Below, in pieces: positions 1 to 8,453 of a stretch of DNA of 64,000 nt. A program made the position numbers and the translations under genes. The stretch's first letter is position 1. Each line of letters opens with the position of its first letter. Source of the DNA: Verrucomicrobiota bacterium (lineage in GTDB: Bacteria > Verrucomicrobiota > Verrucomicrobiia > Opitutales > Opitutaceae); the NCBI GenBank assembly GCA_023432225.1, contig JAEYUW010000043.1, positions 124,001-188,000 of the forward strand, written 5' to 3'. Below the pieces are notes generated by a model. The model was given only the letters and a program-made list of their open reading frames with translations, searched no databases and was not told the origin of the DNA.

Positions 1-1
1 T

Positions 2-463
2 TTGTTCCTGCTGCGGAAGGTCGTGACGGTGGTCGCGTTCGTCTTCGACGTGCTCGGTTATCCGGTCGAGCAGCAGGGCAACGTGCTGATGTTGCCGAAA
101 GGGCCGGTGGGCGTGGCGGAGGCGTGCTCAGGTATCCGCTCGCTGACGGCGTGCCTGTTCGCGGGATCGTTTCTCGGTGCGATGTTTTTCACGCGGTTCT
201 GGAAAAAGGTTTTCCTCGTCGCGGCGGCGATGGGGTTTGCGTTCGTGATGAATCTCGCACGCAGCCTGTTTCTGACCGCGTGGGCCTACGCCTACGGGCC
301 GGCGGCGATCGATGGCTTGGTGCACGACACCGCGGGCTACGCGGTGCTCGGGGTGACGTGCCTCGGCTTGCTCGCGCTGGTCTGGCTGCTGAATTTGAAG
401 CTGGAGAAGTTCTTCGCGCCGCCGCCAGCCGAGGGAGAAAAATCGGACAGCGCTGCGAGCTGA
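2..463 (+). CDS. Exosortase/archaeosortase family protein, C-terminal part (5' end outside window)
   Basis: The reading frame is open to the window edge, so the N-terminus is missing. The remaining 153 residues hold the three exosortase active-site elements in the usual order: Cys in EACSGIRSL, Arg in MNLARSL, and His in VHDTAGY. They sit among hydrophobic membrane segments (about residues 50-70, 73-95 and 112-130). Exosortases are membrane transpeptidases that sort proteins with C-terminal PEP-CTERM-type signals, usually with exopolysaccharide export. The C-terminus ends in a short charged cytoplasmic tail. No protein with a PEP-CTERM tail was seen in this window, so the substrates are elsewhere. 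Confidence 0.85.
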   Translation: MFLLRKVVTVVAFVFDVLGYPVEQQGNVLMLPKGPVGVAEACSGIRSLTACLFAGSFLGAMFFTRFWKKVFLVAAAMGFAFVMNLARSLFLTAWAYAYGPAAIDGLVHDTAGYAVLGVTCLGLLALVWLLNLKLEKFFAPPPAEGEKSDSAAS

Positions 464-543
464 ACGCGAAGGAGTCGTCTCCCGGACGGGAGACGGTCGT
501 CGTCGCCCGCGATGAGGACGTCTGCTGACCGGTGCGCGGGCAT

Positions 544-572
544 AAAAAATCCGCGGCTGTGGGCAGCCGCGG
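544..572 (-). terminator. Intrinsic terminator of the M16 peptidase gene
   Basis: A perfect 9-bp inverted repeat (551-559 and 564-572, 4-nt loop) is followed, on the minus strand, by a run of T (A-run at 544-549 on the plus strand). It lies about 80 bp downstream of the peptidase stop codon and also separates that gene from the convergent exosortase gene. Confidence 0.8.
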
Positions 573-612
573 ACGGGAGTGTTTCGCGTTGATGGTTACG
601 CGCTCGAGAGCA

Positions 613-639
613 GAGCGCATTGAGGTCAATGCGCTCCAC
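613..639. repeat. GTGG-foot REP-like palindrome
   Basis: A near-perfect palindrome with the stem GAGCGCATTG / CAATGCGCTC. It ends in CCAC, which reads GTGG on the other strand, and lies 11 bp from the peptidase stop codon. The same pattern with a different stem occurs at 40771-40796 and 54112-54171. Confidence 0.65.
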
Positions 640-650
640 CTCGGACTGGC

Positions 651-3473
651 TTAGTTCGCCTTCTTGGGTTCGGGGAGCGAGATGAACTCGCTGGCCTTCG
701 CCGGGTCGAGGAAGCGTTGCGCGAATTCCGTCAGCTCGGCGGGCGTGATCGATTCGATGTCGGCGAGGCGGTTGCGCGCCCATTCGAGGCGTTCGGGCTG
801 TTCCTGCGCAGCACTGAGGACGCTGCCGAGCCAGTAGGGATTCGTGCGGACGGACTGGCGCGCGGCGGTGAGCGCGGGTTGCTTGGCGCGGACGAGCTCT
901 TCGTCGGTCACACCTTTTTCGAACAGGCTGGCGGCGGCGGCTTTCATCGCGTCGGCCACGGCGCGGGCCTTGTCGGGGGCGACGGTCGCCTGCGCGACGA
1001 TGTGGCCGTAACCCTTGTAGGTGTCGCTGAGGTTGGCGCCGGCGTCGGGCGAGTAGGTGTCGCCCATTTCCTCGCGAATCTTGACGCGGAGGCGGTCGTT
1101 GAAGACGGACGCGAGCAGGCTGACGCGGCGGGAGACCTTGGCATCAAGCGAGTCGGTCGCCGGCCAGAACATTTGCACGATGCCCTTCGGGATTTCGGTG
1201 ACGACGAAGTATTGCTGGGCGGTCGGGGCGCCGAAGGTGACGTGGCGCTCGGTTTCGTAGGCGGGCTTCGTTTCGCGAGCGGGGAACGCGCCGAAGGTGG
1301 CGGCGACGGCGGCGGTGGCGTCCTTGGGATCGAAGTCACCGACGATCGCGACTTCGATCGGGCCGTGGGCGAATTGCGAGGTGAGCCAGGCTTTGGCTTC
1401 CGCGAGGGTGCGGGCGGTGGCGGCCTCCTTGGGCGGGACGCCAAAGCGCGGGTCGCCGTTGGCGAGAAGGCGCTGGACCTCGGTCTGCAGCGGGCCTTCG
1501 ACGGTGTTGCCGAGGCGCGTGTAGAAGACCTCGACGCCTTTGGCGTATTGGCGCATCGCTTCGGGACGGAAGCCGGGGTCGGTAATGTAGGCGGCGAGCA
1601 ACTGGAGTTGCAGCGCGAGGTCGTTGCGGTTGGTCGAACCCTGGAAGACGAAAGCGTCGCCGGCGATGGAGAAGTTGGTGCCGACGGTCTTGCCGGCGAG
1701 GACGCGCTGGAGGTCGTCGGCGCTGTGTTTGCCGAGGCCGCCGAGGAGGAAGGTGTTGCTCGTGAAGAACGCCAGGCCGGGAAGCTCCTTCGGCTCGGTC
1801 AAGCGGCCGCCGCCGATGCGCACGCTGAGGCGGATGCGGCTGGCTTCGAAGTCGGTGGGCTTGAGATTGAGGCGGACGCCATTGGCGAACTGGAGGAGCG
1901 TGGTGCCGAGGTCTTCGACCTTTTGCTCGTTTTTCACGGTGCCGGGCGCGCCGAAGGAGGTGTAGGCGAACGAGGCGTCTGCGATTTTCGCGGGCGGCTG
2001 CACGGCGACGGCGCGACTGGCTTCGTAGGCGGCGGCGATTTGTTGCTCGGCTTGATCGAGGGCGAGGTTGCCGGTGATGAAGATGCGACGGCCGGTCTTG
2101 TCGTCGAAGGTGGCGCGCAGGGCGGCGAGGCAGTCGTCGACGGTGATCTTGTCGAGGGCGGGGGCGAAGAGCTCGAGTTCGGTCTTCGGGTGAGTGAAGA
2201 CGTTGTGGTCGGCGAAGCTGCCGACGAGTTCCATCGCGAGGCCGTCGGAGCGGCGGGTGGGGGCGGTGCGAACGGCTTGTTCGAGGGCGTTGCGGAGGCC
2301 GGCGACGGCTTCCTTCAACTCGGCGGGTTGGAAGCCGAATTGGAGGGCGCGGCGGAGTTCCTGTTCGCCGACGCCGAGCGCGGCGCGCCACTGGTCGGGC
2401 TTGCAGGTGAGCTCAACGGAGGCGTTGCGGAAGAAGTCGTATTGTTCGGTGGCGCCGACCTGGCCGCCCATGAACGGGGCGCCTTCCTGCTTGGCGAGGA
2501 TGGAGAGGCGGCGGTTGAGGATGCGGAGGGCGAGTTGGCGCGGGAGGTATTTGAGGCGGTTGGCCGCGGTGTCGGGCTCGTAGCTGTAGGGCGTGATGGT
2601 CTGGATCGAAACCTGCACGGCCGCGGCCTCGGGTTCGGAGAGGAGCTTGGCGACGACGCCGTTCACCGGCGTGATGGTGCCGAGCGAAGGTTGGAGGGCG
2701 GCGGGCGCGCGCGGGGCGAGGGGGGCGAACTTCTCGCGGATGACGGCTTCGATCGCGGCGGGATCGAAGTCACCGACGGCGACGATGCTGATCAGATCGG
2801 GGCGATACCACGTGTTGTAGAAATCGACGAAGCGCTGGCGCGGGGCCTTGGCGATGACTTCCTCCATACCGATCGGAATGCGCTGGATGAAGCGCGCGTC
2901 GGGGAGGAGAAACTCGAACTCGCCGACGAATTGGCGGAACTCGATGGAGTCGCGGGCGCGCTTTTCGCTGAGGATGATGCCGCGCTCCTTGTTGATTTCG
3001 TCTTCGAACAGGAGAAGGCCGCCGGCGTAATCGGTGAAGAGCGTGACGGCCTTGTCGACGGTGTCGGGCTTGGTGTCGGGCAGCTCGAGCATGTAGACGG
3101 TGCGGTCGAAGCTGGTGAAGGCGTTCGTGTCGCCGCCGAAGCTCATGCCGAGGCGCTGGAAGAACTCGACGAGTGTGCCCGGCGCGTAGTGCGTCGAGCC
3201 GTTGAAGGCCATGTGCTCGAGGAAGTGCGCGAGGCCGCGCTGGTCGTCGGTCTCGTTGAGCGAGCCGGCGCGCACGACGAAGCGGAGGCTGGCGCGGCCC
3301 TTGGGTTCGTGATTCGGCAGGACCGCGTAGCGGATGCCGTTGTCGAGGCGGCCCCATTTCACCGAGGGATCGACGGGAAGGTCGGACGTTTCGTGGGGCA
3401 GCTGGGAGGTGATCGGCGCCGCGAACAGCGACGCGATCGCGAGGCAGGAGAGAAGCGCGATGCGGGACAACAT
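651..3473 (-). CDS. M16 family zinc metallopeptidase (two-lobed, secreted)
   Basis: The protein has 940 residues. The N-terminus (residues 1 to about 23) is a signal peptide ending near FAAPITS, so it probably acts in the periplasm. The M16 zinc motif HxxEH is HFLEH at residues 83-87, within the first peptidase lobe. A second, non-catalytic M16 domain follows after about residue 520, giving the usual 900-950-residue PqqL-like arrangement. The start was chosen at the ATG preceding the signal peptide; an upstream in-frame extension would place 80 low-quality residues before it. The substrate is unknown; relatives degrade peptides imported or released in the periplasm. The gene is single and ends at a strong terminator. 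Confidence 0.93.
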   Translation of the reverse strand: MLSRIALLSCLAIASLFAAPITSQLPHETSDLPVDPSVKWGRLDNGIRYAVLPNHEPKGRASLRFVVRAGSLNETDDQRGLAHFLEHMAFNGSTHYAPGTLVEFFQRLGMSFGGDTNAFTSFDRTVYMLELPDTKPDTVDKAVTLFTDYAGGLLLFEDEINKERGIILSEKRARDSIEFRQFVGEFEFLLPDARFIQRIPIGMEEVIAKAPRQRFVDFYNTWYRPDLISIVAVGDFDPAAIEAVIREKFAPLAPRAPAALQPSLGTITPVNGVVAKLLSEPEAAAVQVSIQTITPYSYEPDTAANRLKYLPRQLALRILNRRLSILAKQEGAPFMGGQVGATEQYDFFRNASVELTCKPDQWRAALGVGEQELRRALQFGFQPAELKEAVAGLRNALEQAVRTAPTRRSDGLAMELVGSFADHNVFTHPKTELELFAPALDKITVDDCLAALRATFDDKTGRRIFITGNLALDQAEQQIAAAYEASRAVAVQPPAKIADASFAYTSFGAPGTVKNEQKVEDLGTTLLQFANGVRLNLKPTDFEASRIRLSVRIGGGRLTEPKELPGLAFFTSNTFLLGGLGKHSADDLQRVLAGKTVGTNFSIAGDAFVFQGSTNRNDLALQLQLLAAYITDPGFRPEAMRQYAKGVEVFYTRLGNTVEGPLQTEVQRLLANGDPRFGVPPKEAATARTLAEAKAWLTSQFAHGPIEVAIVGDFDPKDATAAVAATFGAFPARETKPAYETERHVTFGAPTAQQYFVVTEIPKGIVQMFWPATDSLDAKVSRRVSLLASVFNDRLRVKIREEMGDTYSPDAGANLSDTYKGYGHIVAQATVAPDKARAVADAMKAAAASLFEKGVTDEELVRAKQPALTAARQSVRTNPYWLGSVLSAAQEQPERLEWARNRLADIESITPAELTEFAQRFLDPAKASEFISLPEPKKAN

Positions 3474-3627
3474 GGCGGGGAAGCTTCTACAAGGCCGGCC
3501 GGGTGGCAAGCGCACCGCCTTAGTTATTTCGGGTGGTTTTTCGGCTTGTGCCCGCGGGGGAGGCGGCCGGCACGGGGACAAAATTTTTCGTGACCCCGCC
3601 GCACGCGAGCCTTCTACTTCCGCGAAA

Positions 3628-4677
3628 ATGAAGAAAGCCAAACGCCAGACGAAACGCCCGGAAGACATCAATGCCGCCCTCGCGTCGAAGAAGGGACCGG
3701 TCTCGCAGTTCATCGCGGAGAACTACCGCCACTTCAACGCGGCCGCGCTGCTCGATGCCGCGAAGGGCTACGAGGCGCACCTCGCGGCGGGCGGCAAGAT
3801 GCTCGTGACGCTCGCCGGCGCCATGTCGACCGCCGAGCTCGGCATCACGCTCGCCGAGATGATCCGCCAGGACAAGGTCCACGCCATCGTCTGCACCGGC
3901 GCCAATCTCGAAGAGGACATCTTCAACCTCGTCGCGCACGACTACTACGAGCGCGTGCCGCATTACCGCCACCTCACCGCGGCCGACGAGCAGGCGCTCC
4001 TCGACCGCCACATGAACCGCGTCACCGACACGTGCATCCCCGAAGGCGAAGCGATGCGCCGCATCGAGGCCGCCGTCGCCGAGGAGTGGGTCGCGGCCGA
4101 CCAGAGCGGCCAGCGTTTCTTCCCGCACGAGTTCATGTATAAAATTCTTCGCTCGGGTAAGCTGAAGAAGTTCTACCAGATCGATCCGAAGAACTCGTGG
4201 ATGCTCGCCGCCTGCGAGAAGAACCTCCCGATCATCGTCCCCGGCTGGGAAGACGCCACGCTCGGCAACATGTATGCCGGCCGCTGCGTCACCGGCGAGA
4301 TCAAGAACGTCCACACCGTCCGCACCGGCATCGAATACATGGTGTGGCTCGCCGAGTGGTATACGAAGACCTCGAAGAAGCTCCGCAACGGCGAGGGCTC
4401 GATCGGCTTCTTCCAGATCGGCGGCGGCATCGCGGGCGACTTCCCGATCTGCGTCGTGCCGATGCTGCACCAGGACCTCGGCCGCACCAACGTGCCGCTC
4501 TGGGGCTACTTCGCGCAGGTCAGCGACTCGACCACGAGCTACGGCAGCTATTCCGGCGCCGTGCCGAACGAGAAGATCACGTGGGGCAAGCTCGGTCAGA
4601 AGACGCCGAAGTTCATCGTCGAATCCGACGCCACGATCGTCGCGCCGCTGATCTTCTCCTGGGTCTTGGGCAAGTAA
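3628..4677 (+). CDS. Deoxyhypusine synthase-like protein (bacterial DHS family)
   Basis: The protein has 349 residues and belongs to the deoxyhypusine synthase fold family. The NAD-binding start (LVTLAGAMSTAELG, about residues 61-74) and the active-site segment NEKITWGKL are present. The lysine of WGK (residue 321) aligns with the catalytic Lys that carries the aminobutyl group in human DHS. In eukaryotes and archaea DHS modifies eIF5A. Bacteria lack eIF5A, and bacterial homologues have been linked to homospermidine-type polyamine synthesis (SpeY), so a spermidine- or putrescine-using role is the best inference. The ATG at 3628 follows a weak ribosome-binding site; the gene is followed by a hairpin repeat and waaA. 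Confidence 0.88.
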   Translation: MKKAKRQTKRPEDINAALASKKGPVSQFIAENYRHFNAAALLDAAKGYEAHLAAGGKMLVTLAGAMSTAELGITLAEMIRQDKVHAIVCTGANLEEDIFNLVAHDYYERVPHYRHLTAADEQALLDRHMNRVTDTCIPEGEAMRRIEAAVAEEWVAADQSGQRFFPHEFMYKILRSGKLKKFYQIDPKNSWMLAACEKNLPIIVPGWEDATLGNMYAGRCVTGEIKNVHTVRTGIEYMVWLAEWYTKTSKKLRNGEGSIGFFQIGGGIAGDFPICVVPMLHQDLGRTNVPLWGYFAQVSDSTTSYGSYSGAVPNEKITWGKLGQKTPKFIVESDATIVAPLIFSWVLGK

Positions 4678-4692
4678 CCCGGAGAAGTCGCG

Positions 4693-4756
4693 AACCACTA
4701 ATTCGCACTAAGACCTCACTAATTCGATTAGTGCTCATTAGTGTCCATTAGTGGTT
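4693..4756. repeat. Nested hairpin of CACTAAT / ATTAGTG units
   Basis: Three blocks of CACTAA(T) (within 4693-4702, then 4706-4711 and 4717-4723) are followed by three ATTAGTG blocks (4727-4733, 4737-4743, within 4747-4756). The outermost arms AACCACTAAT and ATTAGTGGTT are perfect complements, so the 64-bp element folds into one long interrupted hairpin. It is far more AT-rich than its surroundings and ends 7 bp before the waaA start codon. It may act as a terminator for the preceding gene or be a mobile palindrome. Confidence 0.8.
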
Positions 4757-4763
4757 CCTTCCG

Positions 4764-6047
4764 GTGATCTGGGTCTACCGCCTCTTGTTTCTTCCGGCGC
4801 TGCTCCTCGCGTCGCCGTATTATCTTTGGCGGATGCGGAAGCGCGGCGGCTACGCCGAGGGCTTCGGTGGCCGCTGGGGTGAGGTGCCCGAATTGCCGGC
4901 AAAGAGTTCGGCGCGCAAGCGCGTGTGGCTTCAGGCGGTCAGCGTCGGCGAGATGCTGGCGATCGGGCCGCTGCTCGAAGGACTCAAGCGCGACGGTTGC
5001 GAAATTTACCTCACGACCACCACGAGCACGGGCTACGCGCTGGCAAAGGAGAAATACGCGCTGCTCACGATCGGCATCGGCTACTTCCCGTTGGATTTTT
5101 GGGCCTTCAGCGCGCGCGCGTGGCGGCAAGTGCAGCCGGATCTCTGCATCCTCATGGAAGGCGAGCGCTGGCCCGAACATGTGCGCTCCGCGCGCACGCG
5201 CGGCGTGCCGGTCGTGTGTGTGAATGCGCGACTGTCCGACCGCAGCTTCCGGCGTTCGGCGCGGGCGAAGTGGGCGGTGCGGACGTTCGCGCGCGGGATC
5301 ACCAGAATTCTCGCGTCGGCGAAGCGTGACGAGCAGCGCTTTCGCGCGCTCGGATTTCCGGCCGAGCGGTTGATGACGACGGGCAACCTAAAACTCGACG
5401 TGGCCATTCCGCTGCTCGACGACGCCGCGCGCGCGGTGTTGCGTCGCGAGGTCGGCTTGCCCGCGGGTGGACTGGTGTTGCTCGGCTCTTCGACGTGGCC
5501 GGGCGAGGAGGACGCGTTGCTCGATGCCCTCAAAAAAGCGCGTGCCGACGGGCACGACGTCTCGTTACTGATCGTGCCACGTCACGCAGAGCGGCGCGAA
5601 GAACTGCGCGCGCTGCTCGAACGCAGCGGGTTCTCGTTTCATTTTCGCTCGCAGGGCGCCGCGTCGAAAACGGTGGACGTCGCGGTGGGCGACACGACTG
5701 GCGAATTGCGCAAGCTCACGCAGCTCGCCGACCTCGTTTTCGTCGGCAAAAGCCTGCCGCCGCACGACGGCGGCCAGACGCCCGTCGAGGCCGCGATTCT
5801 CGGCAAGCCGGTGCTGCACGGGCCGATGATGACCAATTTCCGCGATATTATCCGCTCGCTCACCGACGCGAGTGCGGTGCGGCGCGTCGCGACGCACGAC
5901 GAACTCGTGCACGTCGCGGTGGAGCTGCTGGAAAACGCCGCCGAGCGCGAGCAGCTCGCGGCTGCGGCGCGCGCGTGGAGCGAAGCCAACCGCGGCGCGA
6001 CGGAGCGGACGCTGGCGGTGATTCGCGCGGAGCTGGGCGCGCGCTGA
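4764..6047 (+). CDS. waaA: 3-deoxy-D-manno-octulosonic acid (KDO) transferase
   Basis: The protein has 427 residues, matching the GT30 family. It transfers KDO from CMP-KDO to lipid A precursor on the cytoplasmic face of the inner membrane. An N-terminal membrane anchor (residues 1-22) is followed by the GT30 signature around QAVSVGEMLA, where Glu63 is the expected catalytic base. The C-terminal domain contains the nucleotide-binding stretch GKSLPPHDGGQTPVEAA. The start is GTG at 4764. Together with lpxC-fabZ and lpxA it shows that the organism makes LPS. Confidence 0.93.
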   Translation: MIWVYRLLFLPALLLASPYYLWRMRKRGGYAEGFGGRWGEVPELPAKSSARKRVWLQAVSVGEMLAIGPLLEGLKRDGCEIYLTTTTSTGYALAKEKYALLTIGIGYFPLDFWAFSARAWRQVQPDLCILMEGERWPEHVRSARTRGVPVVCVNARLSDRSFRRSARAKWAVRTFARGITRILASAKRDEQRFRALGFPAERLMTTGNLKLDVAIPLLDDAARAVLRREVGLPAGGLVLLGSSTWPGEEDALLDALKKARADGHDVSLLIVPRHAERREELRALLERSGFSFHFRSQGAASKTVDVAVGDTTGELRKLTQLADLVFVGKSLPPHDGGQTPVEAAILGKPVLHGPMMTNFRDIIRSLTDASAVRRVATHDELVHVAVELLENAAEREQLAAAARAWSEANRGATERTLAVIRAELGAR

Positions 6048-6246
6048 GTTGCAGAGCCCGGGGCGCGGTGCGGCCGGCTCTCTTCGGAGCGGCGATATTG
6101 TCTTGCCGCTCCTGGGCGCTCGCAGAGGTTGCGAGCTGAGTAGCATGCATCGCGCCCGAATTGTGGCGCAACGTCGCTCCAGCTCCGCGTGGGCTTCAAT
6201 CCGTAAACTCTCCCCGCCATCACTCTCTCGTGTCCCGGCAATCATG

Positions 6247-6347
6247 GCGTAATACGCAATTTTGTCGGTTGCTGTGCTGGCGCCAGCAGCGAAAAGAAGG
6301 TCCGAAGCGACGAGCCGGTGCAGTTTGAGAATTATGGCGTATTACGC
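6247..6347. repeat. Pair of CGTAATACG-type palindromes
   Basis: GCGTAATACGC (6247-6257) and GCGTATTACGC (6337-6347) are two short palindromes whose centre base is A in one and T in the other. Each is preceded by ATG and followed by AAT. The second one supplies the stop codon of the glycosyltransferase gene ending at 6342. The rest of 6048-6341 shows no gene. Confidence 0.55.
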
Positions 6348-7487
6348 AATTTGGCGAGGGAGCGGCTCGGAGGTGGGGGGAGGGGATGCGAGGCGGGTGA
6401 GGACTTGCGAGGCAATGTCGCGGGCAGCGCTGGGGCGCGCGATGCGGCGGAGGTTGGCACGCATCTCGCGCCAGCGGGCGCAGTCGTGAGCGAAGAGCGT
6501 GTGCAGTGCCTGCGAGATTTCCGGCGGCGTCTCGGCGAGCGCGCCGGCGTCGTGGGCGCGCAGGAGTTGCCAGTTGCCCTCCTCCTGACCGGGCACGACT
6601 TGGTTCACGATCATCGGGCAGAGGGCGTTGATGGATTCCTGGGTGGTCGCGCCGCCGGCTTTGCTGATCACGACGTGATGCGTCATCAGCAGCTCAGGGA
6701 TGCGGTCGGTCCAGCCGAGGATTTCACAGCGCGCGGGAGTGCCGTGCGTGAGGTAGGCGAGTTGCTGGCGCAGCACTTCGTCGCGGCCGACGGTGAACGT
6801 CACGTGCCAGTTCGACTCCCGGGTCAGGACGCGCGCGGTCTCGAGGGCGCGGGCGCGGCCGGAGTTGATCATGTAGAGAATGCGACGCTGGCGCGTGCGG
6901 GCGGGGTCGGGCGGCTGCAGCGTCGGGTCGCGATCGGCGAAGGCCGCAGCGACGGGAAAACCTGAAACGTGCACGCGCGCGGCGGGCACGCGGGCGCGGT
7001 GCAGGAAGTCGGCCGACATCGTGTCGGTGACGAACCAGCCTTCGGACGGCGCGCGATACCAGAGCGAATTGATGGTGAGCGCGTCGGTGACGACAGTGTA
7101 GATGGGCGGCAGCACGTAGCCGCTGGCGCGGAGCTGCTGGAGCAGCCAAGCGTAGACCGGATAGGTGCTGACGATGGCGTCGGGCCGGTGGGTGTGCAGG
7201 ATGCGCGCGAGAGCTTGGGCGTGACCGCGCAAGGCGCGGAGGAGAAACGGCGCGCTCGGCGAGCGATCGAGCCATTGGTAGAACGTGCTCCAGAGGCGCG
7301 GGGCGTGGTTGATGACGCGGAGATAGGCGCGGCGAGAAATGCGATCGAGCCGCGGGGCCTGGTGGGCGAAGAGATCGAAGATTTCGACGGAGACGCCCGG
7401 GTGCTCGGCGAAGGCGGTGCGCAGCGCGCGGGCGGCGCTGTTGTGGCCTTCGCCGTAGCTGGCGCTGAGGATCAGGATGCGGCGCAT
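6342..7487 (-). CDS. MGDG synthase-like / UgtP-type diacylglycerol glycosyltransferase
   Basis: The protein has 381 residues. The N-terminus ILSASYGEGHNSAARAL matches the MGDG-synthase N-terminal domain (GxGH motif), and the C-terminal half has the GT28 donor-binding pattern (VISKAGGATTQESINA). Family members transfer a hexose from a UDP-sugar to diacylglycerol at the membrane. It is the last gene of a minus-strand group with the PlcP-like phosphoesterase and a GT4 enzyme; the 123-bp gap to the PlcP-like gene is almost wholly a REP pair. The final codons and stop fall within a short palindrome. Sugar and acceptor cannot be read from sequence. Confidence 0.85.
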   Translation of the reverse strand: MRRILILSASYGEGHNSAARALRTAFAEHPGVSVEIFDLFAHQAPRLDRISRRAYLRVINHAPRLWSTFYQWLDRSPSAPFLLRALRGHAQALARILHTHRPDAIVSTYPVYAWLLQQLRASGYVLPPIYTVVTDALTINSLWYRAPSEGWFVTDTMSADFLHRARVPAARVHVSGFPVAAAFADRDPTLQPPDPARTRQRRILYMINSGRARALETARVLTRESNWHVTFTVGRDEVLRQQLAYLTHGTPARCEILGWTDRIPELLMTHHVVISKAGGATTQESINALCPMIVNQVVPGQEEGNWQLLRAHDAGALAETPPEISQALHTLFAHDCARWREMRANLRRIARPSAARDIASQVLTRLASPPPTSEPLPRQIA

Positions 7488-7492
7488 GGGGA

Positions 7493-7609
7493 GTAGGGCC
7501 GGTCTGTGACCGGCCCGAGCGGTGAACGCGGCTGAGGAGCGGGGACGAGTTTTCGGACGTGAGGGAAGATGGCGCGGGTGCGGATGGGCCGGTTGAAAAC
7601 CGGCCCTAC
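7493..7609. repeat. REPIN: inverted pair of GTAG-foot palindromes (GGCCGG stem)
   Basis: The first palindrome (7493-7516) begins GTAGGGCCGGTC and closes GACCGGCCC. The second (7586-7609) has the stem GGCCGGTT/AACCGGCC and ends CCCTAC. The pair fills the space between the start codon of the MGDG-synthase-like gene (5 bp away) and the stop codon of the PlcP-like gene (1 bp away). Confidence 0.8.
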
Positions 7610-7610
7610 T

Positions 7611-8453
7611 TCACGCCGTAAACGCGGCGAGCGCGATCGGGGGCGGCAGTTCGGCGAGATCGGCTTCGTCGCTGGCGGCGTCGGGCTGAGGCATCGGGAA
7701 CTGAGCGAGGAAATCCTTGAAATAGATCAGCTCGAAGCGGCCGTCTTCGTGTTCGACGATGGCGCTCATCGTTTCGACCCAATCGCCGGAGTTCAGGTAG
7801 TGGACGCCGTCAATCTGCTTGTCGGCGGGCGTGTGGATGTGACCGCAGATGACGCCGACGCAGTTGCGTTCGCGGGCGAGGGAGGCGATCTGGGTTTCGA
7901 AGTTGCCGATGAAGGAGACCGCTTGCTTCACGCGGGCCTTGATGGCGGCGCTGAGCGAGAAGTATTCCTTGCCGCGGAGGCGGCGCCACGCGTTGTAGGC
8001 GCGGTTCAGGCGGAGGAGGAGCGCGTAGCCCATGTCGCCGAGGTGGGCGAGGAACACCATGTTCTTCACCACGCCGTCGAACACATCGCCGTGCAGCACG
8101 AGGTAACGCCCGCGGCTGGTCTCGAGCACGCAGTCCTCGACGAGTTGGATGCGTTCGAACGTCATCGGCAGCAGACGTGCGAGGAAGTCGTCGTGGTTGC
8201 CGCGGAGGTAGACGACTTCGGTGTCCTTTTTCTGCACGAGGGTGAGCACGCGGCGGATGAAGCGCGTGTGGGCTTTCGTCCAGCGGCCGTCACGGCGGAG
8301 GCGCCAGCCGTCGATGATGTCGCCGTTGAGAATGAGGCGATCGCAGCGGACGTGCTTGAGAAAGTGGGCGGCTTCGTCGGCTTTGGAGTGCGGCGTGCCG
8401 AGGTGCACGTCGGAGAGGATGGCGGTGCGGACGCGGAGGACGGGCTTGCTCAT
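7611..8453 (-). CDS. PlcP-like metallophosphoesterase (calcineurin-like; often labelled UDP-2,3-diacylglucosamine hydrolase)
   Basis: The protein has 280 residues with all calcineurin-like metal motifs: SDVHLG, NGDIIDGW, GNHDD, LHGDVFD and CGHIHTP. The conserved SLSAAIKARVKQAVSFIGNFE and LNSGDWVETMSAIVEH regions resemble rhizobial and marine PlcP, the phospholipase C-type enzyme that removes phospholipid head groups under phosphate starvation. PlcP proteins are about 270-280 residues, whereas E. coli LpxH has 240, so PlcP is preferred over LpxH. The ATG overlaps the stop of the upstream glycosyltransferase (ATGA), as in plcP-agt pairs. Alternative: an LpxH-type lipid A enzyme, since no other LpxH candidate is seen here. 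Confidence 0.82.
   Translation of the reverse strand: MSKPVLRVRTAILSDVHLGTPHSKADEAAHFLKHVRCDRLILNGDIIDGWRLRRDGRWTKAHTRFIRRVLTLVQKKDTEVVYLRGNHDDFLARLLPMTFERIQLVEDCVLETSRGRYLVLHGDVFDGVVKNMVFLAHLGDMGYALLLRLNRAYNAWRRLRGKEYFSLSAAIKARVKQAVSFIGNFETQIASLARERNCVGVICGHIHTPADKQIDGVHYLNSGDWVETMSAIVEHEDGRFELIYFKDFLAQFPMPQPDAASDEADLAELPPPIALAAFTA

Noticed and set aside
717..3593. 958-codon open frame opposite the M16 peptidase
   Set aside because: Antisense shadow of the peptidase; Gly/Glu/Arg-rich with no domain and typical of GC-rich codon mirroring.
3474..3713. Longer N-terminus for the M16 peptidase
   Set aside because: It would add 80 low-complexity residues before a clear signal peptide and overlap the next gene's start.
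7611..8453. LpxH (UDP-2,3-diacylglucosamine diphosphatase) as the main call
   Set aside because: Motifs are shared, but the length, the SLS...KARVKQAVSFIGNFE region and the glycosyltransferase overlap fit PlcP better; kept as an alternative.
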